DNA of 64,000 bases from the NCBI RefSeq assembly GCF_027925305.1, contig NZ_BSDR01000001.1:523001-587000 (forward strand), given 5' to 3'. The stretch is from Desulforhabdus amnigena (GTDB taxonomy: Bacteria; Desulfobacterota; Syntrophobacteria; Syntrophobacterales; Syntrophobacteraceae). Under the pieces are notes generated by a model. It had not been told where the DNA came from and did no database searches. It was given only the letters and a program-made list of their open reading frames with translations. Numbering within the stretch: position 1 is the first letter of the stretch; every line of letters begins with the position of its first letter. Both the position numbers and the translations under genes were made by a program. Shown here piece by piece: positions 1 through 9,200 of this stretch.

Positions 1-119
1 ACATGGGGATGATCTGGGGAACCGGATTCCCTCCCGATAAAGGTGGACCTCTGATGTGGGCGGACCTGACAGGGCTCAGCAAGCAACACTTCGGAAGAAC
101 CTTCTACGAGACAAAGTAA
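1..119 (+). CDS. 3-hydroxyacyl-CoA dehydrogenase / enoyl-CoA hydratase, C-terminal end only (partial)
   Basis: The reading frame enters from the left edge and stops at TAA 117-119. The visible 38 residues contain GTGFPPDKGGPLMWAD, which matches the conserved G-x-GFPP-x-x-GGPL-x-x-AD segment near the C-terminus of the FadB/FadJ multifunctional beta-oxidation proteins. In that family this part belongs to the second 3-hydroxyacyl-CoA dehydrogenase C-domain. The rest lies outside the window, so domain content, start and operon cannot be judged. The call rests on this one motif. Confidence 0.7.
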   Translation, partial: MGMIWGTGFPPDKGGPLMWADLTGLSKQHFGRTFYETK

Positions 120-158
120 GTACCTGAGCATATATTTCTTAACATTTTGTCTTGCTGT

Positions 159-224
159 CCGTTCGCCCTGAGCCTGTCGAAGGGCATGTCTGGTTGTGCC
201 CTTCGACAGGCTCAGGGCGAACGG
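159..224. repeat. Perfect 28-bp inverted repeat, dispersed palindrome / possible terminator
   Basis: Arms 159-186 and 197-224 are exact reverse complements separated by a 10-nt loop, with a T-rich stretch after the right arm. The core (TTCGCCCTGAGCCTGTCGAA) is a palindromic repeat found between genes in many bacterial genomes. It lies 40 nt after the stop of the upstream beta-oxidation gene, so it could end that transcript. Confidence 0.7.
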
Positions 225-344
225 TTTGTTTTGTTAGAAAACTTTTTCTGATGTTTGGCTAGCGATTTTGCGGCGGTTTCCACGAGACTCGATCTGAGCC
301 CGTTCCCGGAGGAGTCGTCAAGAGTAAGGGGTTAGCCGATGCAT

Positions 345-489
345 GTAGACATCGCTCAGATCGACCAGATTGAGCATGCGGCCTCCAGCCCCGACCAATT
401 CGCCCCGGATGCGCCACCCGGTACTGCACGCGGCCGTCACGAGGGGCCTTGAGATCGCTGTCGGCAATGTCTGCCTTATCACCCTCCAT
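345..489 (-). pseudogene. HlyD-family secretion/adaptor protein fragment, frameshifted
   Basis: Two overlapping minus-strand frames together read like the barrel/lipoyl end of HlyD (YhiI-like) adaptors: [20 protein letters not shown] in one frame and [20 protein letters not shown] in the other. The switch is at a run of four C (plus strand 403-406), where one base fewer would restore frame. Homology ends after the DVYM motif and no start or remainder is visible, so this is debris from an adaptor gene. No partner permease is adjacent. Confidence 0.55.
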
Positions 490-519
490 TCAACTCCCGG
501 GTTTCTCGCAAGGCATCGT

Positions 520-1176
520 TCATTCGTATTCAGCCATAGGACTCTGGCACGACTGACGGAACACCAGTCCATTTAAAAAAATATCCAAAATGGTTTCAGT
601 GACTTCCGGGTCAGGATGGATCTCGGGCATATCCAGATGGAGAAGGAAAAACGCATCGAGAACACTGTCCAGCGCAACGGCCAAATGGAACGGATCGGCG
701 ATCATCTTGAATCGTTTGTTTTTGATTCCGCTTTCAAAGATCGCGGTTAGTTTTTTGAGAAAGGTGTAATGGCGTTTTCGCAACTCGTCGTCGAGGCCCG
801 CATTGATATTGAAGCTAGCCCCTTTGCACTCCGCTAGAAAAAGGCGGATGAAGGGAAGATTTCCGTGGAAACTCTTTCTCTTGGTACGGATGAAATTTCG
901 CAGCTTTTCAACCTCATCATCCGGTTCCTCAATCGCATGCGTGATCGTTTCCTCGAACTTGTCGCATTGATCCAGAACAAGGGCCTTATAGAGATCCTCC
1001 TTGTTCTGGAAGAGCTTGTAGAGTGTTCCGATAGCAAATTCGGCCGTCTTTGCAATCTCGTGCATGGATACTCCGTGGTATCCTTTCTCCGAGAACAGAT
1101 CGTATGCCGCCGCCAGTATCTCCCTTCGCTGCCGCAGCTTCTCTCTTTCTCGCCTTGGGAGTGTCTCTTTTCCCAT
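520..1176 (-). CDS. TetR/AcrR family transcriptional regulator
   Basis: Protein of 218 residues when started at ATG 1174-1176 (MGKETLPRRERE), which has an AAGGTGG ribosome site 11 nt upstream; the frame is open further upstream but that part overlaps a decayed gene. The N-terminal helix-turn-helix (ILAAAYDLFSEKGYHGVSMH, then IGTLYKLFQNKEDLY) is typical of TetR. The C-terminal ligand domain gives no clue to the inducer. A fragment of a close paralogue lies at 17423-17572, in both places downstream of a small-protein gene, so the pair was once one module. Confidence 0.85.
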   Translation of the reverse strand: MGKETLPRREREKLRQRREILAAAYDLFSEKGYHGVSMHEIAKTAEFAIGTLYKLFQNKEDLYKALVLDQCDKFEETITHAIEEPDDEVEKLRNFIRTKRKSFHGNLPFIRLFLAECKGASFNINAGLDDELRKRHYTFLKKLTAIFESGIKNKRFKMIADPFHLAVALDSVLDAFFLLHLDMPEIHPDPEVTETILDIFLNGLVFRQSCQSPMAEYE

Positions 1177-1249
1177 GGAATAAGCTTCCACCTTCTGTTC
1201 TCGAATAACCGCGGTTACGGAAATGGCCTCGCAGTTGCGCAGTGCACCG

Positions 1250-1345
1250 GTGATCATTCCTGGGCCGCCGATTCGACCCAAAGGGAATGATGGACAAACC
1301 CAAGCCTCCTCGAGGGGCAGGAAAGCCGTTGTCCCAGCGTACAGG
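1250..1345 (-). pseudogene. Remnant of the small-protein family gene (C-type)
   Basis: Read on the minus strand with small frame corrections, this stretch gives HHSLWVESAAQE and stop (TGA at 1254-1256), closely matching the C-terminus YHSIWVEVAAME of the intact gene at 17582-17869. Upstream LGQRLS and GLGL also match it. Only the last third survives. It directly precedes the TetR gene at 520-1176, mirroring the order at 17.4-17.9 kb. Confidence 0.55.
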
Positions 1346-1368
1346 TGTTGGTAGGTTGTTTTTGTCGC

Positions 1369-2688
1369 TTATACTTCTATGAGGCTGGAAGACAACTGTT
1401 CCCATACGGTCACCATACCGTCGTTCCATCTGACAAGCTGCGCTGTTCCATCCTGAGAGACTACCACCACCACAACGTTATGCAACGCATTGCACAAACT
1501 GTAAGCCGAGTGATGGCGGGAGCCGACGCAGTCGGTTTGTTCCTGCAGAATCTCCCATCCTTCCGGGTCCAGAGCGTGCGCCACTGCATCGACACGCTCC
1601 AGTTTGCCGGATATTTGGGCTCCAAACCCGACCAGTTCCAGTCTTTGTGTTATCACTACGGCGCCGTCCACCTGCGTCATGCCGGCTACTAAATGAGCCC
1701 ACTCGAATAATGATTCATCCAGTTTGGAAAGAGTTTGATTTTTACTGGCCAGGTATTCCGTCCAGCCTACCGTTCTTTTGGGAGCTTCAAGAGAGCCGTA
1801 GAATTCCGCCAACGCATTGGCTATTTTGACAATAAGGGTTCGAAACCGTTTGCACGGTTCTTCCTCAACGAATCTGTACTTTAATTTTACGTAAAGGTTC
1901 TCTGACAAAAACTCCTCTTTGAGCTCATCGGGGATGCAAATCAGGGCGCCGCCATGCCTCGAGGAGCGAATCCTGCCCAGGAGTCTCATTGAGATCTGTT
2001 TTTTTATTGTCCTGAAGAAATCAGGATCAACTGCCGCCCAAGGTTTTTTCGCATGCCTTCGAGCCTCCATGTGCAATGCAAGTTCCTCATCTTCTATAGC
2101 GCCGAATGCTGAACGTACCCACATTGAATCAAAAACCGCCGAGGATGGGCCAACAATTTTTCCGGAATTGAGCGTGGCGATTTCGGTCGATCCGTTGCTC
2201 ACGGTTATGCGACCCGGATTTGTAACACTTACCACTAGAGCGTCGGGAAGCGGTTGGAACTCTTTCCCGCCTCCATGAAGGCTTTGTGCCCACCGTGGTC
2301 CGGAATGCACAATTCCCCAGATGGATAATCCACTTTTCCCATCGTGCCACAGTCCAATCAGGGAGCCGTAGAAATCCACTGATGGCGAGAGTTTTCGCAA
2401 TTCACGCTCGGTAAATGGCAGTCTATCTCTGAATAGAAGCCTGTGGAGGCCGGCCAGCGGCCCATGATTGGGCGAAAGTCGGTCAGGGGCCAGAAAGATG
2501 AGCCGAAATCTCACCGGCCGCTCCTCCTCTCGAAGTAGACTGGCTTGGAAACAGACGGAAAGTATGTTTTCCAATACCGAGAGGCCAGGCAGTAATGCAC
2601 ATTCCACGGCGCTCCCCGTTTGCAGGCGGTCTCGAACGAAAGAGGCAAGATCCCTTGGGTAAGCCCTCACTTGAGATTCAGAAGCCAT
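1369..2688 (-). CDS. DisA_N (DAC) domain protein, DACNV-like putative cyclic-dinucleotide synthase or sensor
   Basis: About 439 residues from the ATG at 2686-2688, chosen because AAAGGAGAGG sits 5-8 nt upstream; two further in-frame ATGs at 2704-2709 lack such a site. The C-terminal third has the hallmarks of the diadenylate cyclase fold: VDGAVVI (the DGA motif) and GSRHHSAYSLC (in place of the usual RHR-[ST]-A), followed by the VVVVVSQDGTAQL strand. The N-terminal ~290 residues are probably the sensor part found in DACNV-type proteins described in comparative genomics. If active it would make c-di-AMP or a related nucleotide; RHH for RHR leaves this open. It stands alone. Confidence 0.65.
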   Translation of the reverse strand: MASESQVRAYPRDLASFVRDRLQTGSAVECALLPGLSVLENILSVCFQASLLREEERPVRFRLIFLAPDRLSPNHGPLAGLHRLLFRDRLPFTERELRKLSPSVDFYGSLIGLWHDGKSGLSIWGIVHSGPRWAQSLHGGGKEFQPLPDALVVSVTNPGRITVSNGSTEIATLNSGKIVGPSSAVFDSMWVRSAFGAIEDEELALHMEARRHAKKPWAAVDPDFFRTIKKQISMRLLGRIRSSRHGGALICIPDELKEEFLSENLYVKLKYRFVEEEPCKRFRTLIVKIANALAEFYGSLEAPKRTVGWTEYLASKNQTLSKLDESLFEWAHLVAGMTQVDGAVVITQRLELVGFGAQISGKLERVDAVAHALDPEGWEILQEQTDCVGSRHHSAYSLCNALHNVVVVVVSQDGTAQLVRWNDGMVTVWEQLSSSLIEV

Positions 2689-2873
2689 ACCGGCCTCTCC
2701 TTTCATCAATAGCGTGCCTGATACAAACCAACACAGCGCGCACAGCCAGCTGCGGAGTCTACGTCAAAGAAAAGCCTAGCAGCATTCTTCTTCCAGGAAT
2801 TTCTCATAACATCCTGTATCTTTTGTGCTGTTGCAACGAATTGTGTCCTTGTTGCAGTTAAAGTTCTTCTTGC

Positions 2874-3125
2874 TCATTCCATAGGGAGTGGCAGATCTGC
2901 CAAGGCCAATCTTAACTCCCTGCTCAAGACGCTCCAGGCCCCAGGATCGGACTTCCACTGAAGATGAATGAGGATATCGGTTGCATGCCTTGCGTTGCAA
3001 AATACGCTCATCTTCAGGAGCTTCTCGCCGGCAACGGATTGATGCGCCTGCCTGCAGATCTCCAAGATTTTTTCGGCCTCGACAATCCCAGCCGCACGGG
3101 TGCTTATCATCTCAAGCCATATCAT
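2874..3125 (-). pseudogene. Small conserved protein, copy A (C-terminus frameshifted)
   Basis: Encodes MIWLEMISTRAAGIVEAEK and onward, very similar to copy B at 14933-15211 and distantly to copy C at 17582-17869. Start taken at the ATG at 3125, matching the family start. Compared with copy B, about 11 nt are missing near 2895-2905, so the last residues become LPLPME and stop early; in the other frame the original ending LWNEQEEL is still readable. Predicted strand-helix-strand-strand-helix-strand order suggests a small ferredoxin-like (ABM-like) fold, which is inference. Function unknown. Divergent from the sigma-54 activator at 3447. Confidence 0.6.
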
Positions 3126-3446
3126 GTTGCTCTCCGTTTTCATTCCAGACCCCCAGGAGTGCCTGGACTCTTCTATGCCGGTGAGGCTTTGTGCATCGGC
3201 CCTGCCTGAACGTCAAGGCAGAGGAGGAATGGAGGGGAGAACCGATGCACGCAGCCTCTGGGAGCACAGATAGCCATATCCATGCCGGCTGCCTTCCCCC
3301 TGATGTATTCACACATAGGAAAATATCTGTGCCAAAGATCCACGAAATGTGATAAAAGTCTTACTAAATACCGTGTTATTGTCAAATAGCGCAAGAGCAG
3401 GACAGCATCCCTTTGCCTTGGGCATGGGTTGCCAGGGGAGATGACC
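3126..3446. promoter_or_regulatory. Divergent intergenic region between small-protein gene and sigma-54 activator
   Basis: No gene is supported here. The stretch about 3337-3400 (AGATCCACGAAATGTG onward to AAATAGCGCAAG) is conserved in the second copy at about 15412-15472, so it was duplicated with the flanking genes and probably holds their promoters. No convincing GG-N10-GC sigma-54 promoter was found by eye. Confidence 0.4.
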
Positions 3447-4994
3447 ATGGAGCTTGATAGGAATGCATTTTTCCGGCAGGCTGCGCTCAGAATCTGCGGC
3501 AGCCTGGATATCGATAAAGCCCTGCTGAGTTTCATGGACTACATCCGGTTATTCATTCCCGTGTCCGTCGTCACTCTCAGCATGTTCGATCCGAGCACCG
3601 GGATTCTCAGCAACCTCGCAAACGTTGATCAGGCCGGCAAGAAGAAAACCTTGCCACCCCTTCCCCTGTCGAGGTCAGCCATCCAGGAGTTGGAATCCGC
3701 ACTGAAGGCTGGCGCCGCCAGCCTAAGTTACTGGAATGGACAAAGCGAATTAGTGAAGATCCTTCGCCCCGATTTTGACCTTTCGAACCGTTCTGTTCTC
3801 GCTGTAGATCTGGCTCTGGAGGGCAAACGTTTGGGGTTTTTGGCTCTGTATGCAGATGGGAATACAGGCTTTACCCAGGAGCACATGGAACTGGTCTCTC
3901 TCTTGAGAGAACCCTTCTCGATCGCCATGTCCAATGCCCTTCGCTATGAGGAGCTCGTGAAGCTCAAAGAGATAGTGGATGCAGAAAATCGGGAGCTCAG
4001 CCGGGAGCTGCGGAGGTATTCCAGTTCCGAGATTGTTGGCGCAGACTTTGGCCTGAAGGACGTAATGGAGATGGTGCGGCAGGTGGCCCCTCTCAGCAGT
4101 CCGGTCATTCTCCTTGGGGAGACGGGTACAGGAAAGGAGCTCATCGCCAACGCAATCCATTACACTTCCTCCAGGAGATCCGGTCCGCTCATAAAGATCA
4201 ATTGCGGCGCCATCCCGGACAGTCTGGTTGACAGCGAGCTCTTCGGGCATGAGAGGGGGGCGTTTACCGGAGCCATCACTCAGAAGAAAGGGCGTTTCGA
4301 GCGGGCCGATACGGGAACGATCTTTCTCGATGAAGTTGGGGAATTGCCCTCCCAGGTACAGCTCAGGCTCCTGCGCGTACTCCAGGAAAAAGAGATCGAA
4401 CGGGTGGGCGGGACCAGACCCATTCCAGTGGACGTCCGGGTCATTGCCGCAACCCACAGGGATATGGCGGAGTTGGTGCGAACAGGTGTGTTTCGGGAGG
4501 ACCTGTGGTTCCGGCTCAATGTGTTCCCAATCACTCTTCCACCGCTGAGGCAGCGAAGGGAGGATATCCCGGCCCTGGTCCATCACTTCTTAGAGAAAAA
4601 ATCAAAAGACCTCAAAATCTATCCCCCGCCCACAGTTTCCATCGAGGAGGTCGAGCGACTGAAGGCATACCACTGGCCGGGAAATATACGGGAGCTTGAG
4701 AACCTGATCGAGCGTGAACTTATCCATACGCGAGGCAAACGAAGGGGTGAGCGGCTGACGTTTGAGCCCCTGGAGGTGCTGGAGAATAGCAAAGCCTCGA
4801 GTCTGGAACCGGAGAGGGAGGATAACCTTCTCACCCTGGATGAAGCCATGTCCAGGCAAATCCGTCAGGCGCTTCAAAGGTGCAACGGAAAGGTAAGCGG
4901 CCCCGGAGGAGCGGCTCGGCTCCTTGGAATCAATCCCAATACCCTCAGAAGCCGGATGAGAAAGCTCGGTATTTCCCTAAAGATTTCGTGCTAA
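3447..4994 (+). CDS. Sigma-54-dependent transcriptional activator (GAF - AAA+ - Fis HTH)
   Basis: 515 residues from ATG 3447, preceded by AGGGGAG at a 6-nt gap; this start aligns with the paralogue remnant at 15525. N-terminal GAF-like sensor (about 20-170), AAA+ domain with Walker A GETGTGKE, the sigma-54 contact loop GAFTGA, Walker B GTIFLDEVGEL, and a C-terminal Fis-type helix-turn-helix (GGAARLLGINPNTLRSRMRK). Such proteins use ATP to open sigma-54 promoters. It is divergent from the small-protein gene, which may be its target. Paralogues: 20662-22221 (intact) and 15525-15590 (fragment). Confidence 0.92.
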   Translation: MELDRNAFFRQAALRICGSLDIDKALLSFMDYIRLFIPVSVVTLSMFDPSTGILSNLANVDQAGKKKTLPPLPLSRSAIQELESALKAGAASLSYWNGQSELVKILRPDFDLSNRSVLAVDLALEGKRLGFLALYADGNTGFTQEHMELVSLLREPFSIAMSNALRYEELVKLKEIVDAENRELSRELRRYSSSEIVGADFGLKDVMEMVRQVAPLSSPVILLGETGTGKELIANAIHYTSSRRSGPLIKINCGAIPDSLVDSELFGHERGAFTGAITQKKGRFERADTGTIFLDEVGELPSQVQLRLLRVLQEKEIERVGGTRPIPVDVRVIAATHRDMAELVRTGVFREDLWFRLNVFPITLPPLRQRREDIPALVHHFLEKKSKDLKIYPPPTVSIEEVERLKAYHWPGNIRELENLIERELIHTRGKRRGERLTFEPLEVLENSKASSLEPEREDNLLTLDEAMSRQIRQALQRCNGKVSGPGGAARLLGINPNTLRSRMRKLGISLKISC

Positions 4995-5183
4995 GCTGCG
5001 CCTCTGAAATGAGCTGCAAGATGAGCTCAAGGATGTCCCGGAAAACTAGCCGGTCCCTTTCAAATCTACGGACTCATCTTGCCATGGCGGCTTTCGTCTC
5101 GGAAGGTGTACTTGCCAAGACGCTTACCTTTCAAATCCATCTGACATGGGACGAAGCTATTCAATTCCGTCCAGCTTGAGTCC

Positions 5184-5998
5184 CTAGGTTCTGTTGACAT
5201 TTGGGTTCTAATTAATAGATGTCAACAGCACTACTACAAGATGAAACATGGTTGAAGATCCTCCAATTCCTTCGCTCCTGTGTGGATGTTTACGTAGGAG
5301 AAGAAGGTGATTGCCGTCTTTTCATTGAGGCACTCCTTTGGATTACACGAAGTGGTGCTCAGTGGAGACTGCTCCCGGAGAAATTCGGTAACTGGAACAG
5401 TGTCTATAAACGATTCGCCCGCTGGTGTAACAAGGGTATCTTCTCCAGAATGCACGAGCACTTCATAGATGATCCCGATATGGAGAACTTCATGTTTGAC
5501 AGCACCATTGTTCGTGCCCATCCCTGTGCTGCCGGAGCCCTCAAAAGATCCGGTGGACAAGAGACACAGGCTCTCGGGCGCAGCCGAGGAGGTTTTTCCA
5601 CCAAGATCCACGTAGCGGTAGATGGCTTGGGAAATCCCCTGAGGTTCATTCTCACTCCCGGTCAGAAGAGTGACATCGAACAGGGACCGGCTCTTATCGA
5701 GGGCTTCACCTTCGCTCATGCACTGGGAGACAAGGGCTATGATTCGGATGCCTTCGTCCAGGCGATCACCCAATCTGGAGCTACTGCTGTGATTCCACCC
5801 CGGTCCAATCGCAAAGAGCCCCGCGAATACGACCAATGCCGCTACCGCGAACGACATCTGATCGAGTGCTTTATGAGCAAGATCAAACATTTCAGACGCA
5901 TTTTCTCCAGATTCGACAAGCTCGACAGAAGCTTCTTGGGCTTTCTTGGCTTTGTCGCAGCTCTCATCTGGTTGAGGTGAAATGTCAACAGAACCTAG
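5184..5998 (+). mobile_element. IS5-family insertion sequence, complete copy 1 (815 bp)
   Basis: Bounded by inverted ends CTAGGTTCTGTTGACAT (5184-5200) and ATGTCAACAGAACCTAG (5982-5998). One transposase gene fills it. CTAG appears at both junctions, consistent with the TA/CTAG target of the IS427-like group of IS5; because the ends are symmetrical the duplication could be read as TA or CTAG. Apparently identical to the copy at 57562-58376 in the same orientation. Removing the element restores CTC-TAG as the stop of the minus-strand gene at 5995-6276, so it inserted exactly at a stop codon. Confidence 0.93.
5219..5980 (+). CDS. IS5-family transposase (DDE), single ORF
   Basis: 253 residues. 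N-terminal DUF4096-like region ([19 protein letters not shown]) followed by the DDE catalytic part: first Asp in FDSTIVRAH, second in GDKGYDSD, and the Glu in the [19 protein letters not shown] region. Carries out cut-and-paste movement of its own element. The start codon lies inside a short inverted repeat (5191-5200 with 5219-5228), so read-through transcripts could fold over the start. Single-frame, full-length and identical to the product of copy 2, so both are probably recent and active. Confidence 0.95.
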   Translation: MSTALLQDETWLKILQFLRSCVDVYVGEEGDCRLFIEALLWITRSGAQWRLLPEKFGNWNSVYKRFARWCNKGIFSRMHEHFIDDPDMENFMFDSTIVRAHPCAAGALKRSGGQETQALGRSRGGFSTKIHVAVDGLGNPLRFILTPGQKSDIEQGPALIEGFTFAHALGDKGYDSDAFVQAITQSGATAVIPPRSNRKEPREYDQCRYRERHLIECFMSKIKHFRRIFSRFDKLDRSFLGFLGFVAALIWLR

Positions 5999-6276
5999 AG
6001 GTATTCGTCAATGTCCTCATACGCCCTGTTGACGATGATCGTCTTGATACTCGCGTAGCCAATCACCACTCTTCCCCGGTCAAGATCAGGAAAAGACGAG
6101 CGGAAGGCAAGCGTGGTGCCGATAACGAACTCCTGTGAGCCCAGTCCGGTGATCCAGCTCTTCGTTTTGACAGGATCTTCCGGGAGCCTGTTCCCATAGG
6201 TGTCCATGAAGCGTGTATGAGCTTCGGGAAGCCGGATACCGAGGGACTGTGAAGCGTATTCAGCAAAATGTCTCAT
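5995..6276 (-). CDS. Small SUKH (SMI1/KNR4)-like protein
   Basis: 93 residues. LGIRLPEAHTRFMDTYGNRL at the start and IKTIIVNRAYEDIDEYL at the end resemble the SUKH fold, whose members include immunity proteins and cytosolic binding proteins; it is shorter than the usual ~130. GAGAGGAG lies upstream of the ATG. It begins 20 nt after the RND/TolC gene and is probably the last gene of that operon. Its TAG stop is formed by the CTAG target of the IS5 element, and reconstruction of the empty site gives the same stop, so the protein is intact. Family assignment is moderate. Confidence 0.6.
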   Translation of the reverse strand: MRHFAEYASQSLGIRLPEAHTRFMDTYGNRLPEDPVKTKSWITGLGSQEFVIGTTLAFRSSFPDLDRGRVVIGYASIKTIIVNRAYEDIDEYL

Positions 6277-6296
6277 TGAAGTGCTCCTCTCCCTTC

Positions 6297-9200
6297 TCAG
6301 CGCTGAAATGTTCCCGCGATGCGATTGAGTTCTGCGAGGGCAAAGTCGTAGGCCAGGCGCGCCTGGAGCTCGTCTGATTCCGCCTTTTTCAGTGCCGCCG
6401 CTACTTCAGCATATTTTGCAGAGCTGATGGTGGAGGCCTTGAGCTGGTCAGACGTCAGGCGCAACCTTTCCTGCTGAAGTGCGAGCGCCTCCCGGGCAAC
6501 ATCCATCATGCTTTTTGCATCATCAAGTTTCCTGTATGCCTTGTCCAGTTCGACCGTCACCTGCTCATTTAACCTGTGCAGGTTCTCACTGGCTTGTGAG
6601 AGCTGGGCCCTGCGCTCGCAGACAACGGCTCCGCGTTTGCCCCAGTCCCAGATATCCCAGGACATCATGAGCCCAAATGCGCCGACATCATCCTTCGCAA
6701 AGGACATACCATCCTGGTATGTATTTGCAGCAAAAAGAGTTACATCGGGAATATACTCGTAGCGAGCAGCACTCACCCCGCCCTGGGCCTTTCTCACCGT
6801 GGCTTTGGCGGATTCAATCTCCGGGTTACCGGAAAGCGCCGCCTGCAGGTAGTAATCACGACTTTGAACAGGCCCCTTGGCGGGACCAGGATCGGATAGC
6901 TCTAGTTCCGTCTCGAGAGGCAACCCAAGCAGATGGTTCAGTTCGGAATTGAAGTCCGCTATCCGGATATTTGCCGCCAGAAGGGATTGCTTGTTTTGCA
7001 GGACGGCAGTGCGGCTCTCGGTTACCGCCACCTCAAGCAGGTTCCTGGCAAGGACCGCATTTTCGGCCTCGCGCAGGCTTTCCTGGGCCGCCGCCAGCCC
7101 GGCCTCCGCGGCCTCCTTCTGTTTCCGGGCCACAAGAAGGCCGTAGTAGAGTTGGTGTACGGCAAGAATGATGTCATTTTCCGCCTTTCTTGCGTCCGCC
7201 TCCGCCACCCTCTGGTCAGATCGCGCAATTCCAGTGGCTTCATGAATCTTTAGGAGCTGCGTCAACGGTTGACTGAGAACCGTACTGTTGACGAAAAAAG
7301 ATGAAGAACCCTGATTTGGAGAGGGTGTATTATTGATTGGAAATGCGCCAACATTCGGGATAGGTACGGTCACCAGTTGTGACTCGGAAAGCCCCACGAC
7401 CGCGGAATAGTTGGACAGGCGTGGATAATAGTCGGCCGATGTGGCAGCCACCCTCTTCCCTTTCTCGTCCACTTTGAAGCGGGCAATCTTGACTGCTGAA
7501 TTCCCTTTCAGCGCCAGTTCGACCGCCTCGGGCAGGGTGAGGCGCTTTGTTTCCGCAAATGCCGGATTCGCCGCGAGAATCAATCCCGCGATGCACATGG
7601 CCGCCACGGCAGCGGAAGAAGGCTTTACGGCTCGCGACTTGGCTATTACGAACAGCACCGGGACGACAAGCAGAGTCATGAACATGGACCAGATCAGCCC
7701 GACTGCGAGAACACTTGCCAGGGGGCTCCACAGGCTTGACCCGGAAAGGATCATGGGCGTTACTCCCGCAGCTGCGGCCATGGTTGTCAGAAAGATCGGC
7801 CGAAGTCGGCGCTCCCCCGCCTCCGTTGCGGCCTGCTCAAGCGAGTGCCCCTCGCGGATTCTCTCGTTAATGTAATCGACGAGAATGATTGCGTTTCGCA
7901 CCACGATCCCGCACAAGCTGATGAGCCCCATGAAAGCGGTGAACCCGAACGGGTTGCGTGTAATGATCAGTCCCAGGACAGCACCTGGCATTGCGAGAGG
8001 AATCGAGATCATGACGATCAACACCTCCGTAACTCGCCTAAACTGTATAAGCAGGGTGAGGAAAATGGCGACAAGGCTTATGCCGAGCGCAGTCAGCATC
8101 TCGGGCATGGTCTCCTCGGTGTTGAACTTATCCCCACCGTATTCAATCCTGTACCCCGGCGGAAGCGGCAGCGCCTCTATGCGTGATTGGACCGCATTGA
8201 GGAGCTGCGATGCATAATGGCCATCCTCCACGAAGGCTCTAACCGTCAGGGTCCTCACTCCGTTGCGGCGCACGATCCTGCTGGTCTGCCATTCGGGCTC
8301 CAAAGTAGAGATAGCGCGGAGCGGCACCCTGGCCCTGGTCAACTGAGAGCTGATGTAGGCATCACTCACGTCGCTGAAAGAGGAGCGGGACGCCTGTGCG
8401 AGACGGAGCAGGATGGTGACCGCCCTGTCGCCTTCCCAGAACGTGCTCACAGGGACCCCGTCGAATGCTCCGTCCACTTGCTTCGATATTAAGGAATGGG
8501 TTATTCCGAGTCGGTTTGCCAGTTCCTCGTTGACGTTTACGTCCACCATGCAGGATTCGTTGAAGTAATCACGGTGGACGAAAACCGAAAAGGGGACCTC
8601 AACGAGCAGTTCCTCTACCTGGGAGCCAATGCGTTTTAATTCCTGGATCTCCTCACCCACGATTCGCACCTCGACAGGAGCCTCCAACGAGCTTCCCTGC
8701 TGCAGTTCCTTCACGATGACCAGCGCTTCGGGGACCAGCGATGCAAAGGATTTCCGGAGATCTTCCACCAATGCCGGGGTTTGCTTTGCGGAGTGCGTGT
8801 TGACGACGAACTGCCCATATGCGGCATCCGGCTGCTGGGGATTGACGTTATAGTAAAACCTCGGTGCGCTCTGGCCGACAAAGGTTGCAAAATGCTCGAT
8901 TTCCTTTCTCCCCTTCATGTACGCCTCCATCCGGCGCATCACCGCGTCCGTGGCCTCGATGCGAGCTCCCTGGCCCATCCATACGTCGACCACGAACTGG
9001 TTGCGTTCCGCCGATGGGAAGAACTGCTGGGGCACGAGTGTGGAGAGGAGGAGCCCGGCCGCGAACGCCCCAACCCCCAGCGCCATGGCCGTGACCTTAT
9101 AGCGCATGAAAAAGACAATGATCGCCCTGTAGACGGACTGGATCACATTCAGGATGCTGAATTTTTCCTTGCTTCCGCCCTCCTTGCCGCCGCTGGTGTC

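Noticed and set aside
3750-4586. 278-codon minus-strand frame
   Set aside because: Antisense shadow of the AAA+ domain of the sigma-54 activator; the same shadow recurs in the paralogue at 21.0-22.0 kb.
5995-6276. SUKH-like gene considered truncated by the IS
   Set aside because: Reconstructing the empty CTAG site still gives a TAG stop at the same codon, so the gene is not cut.
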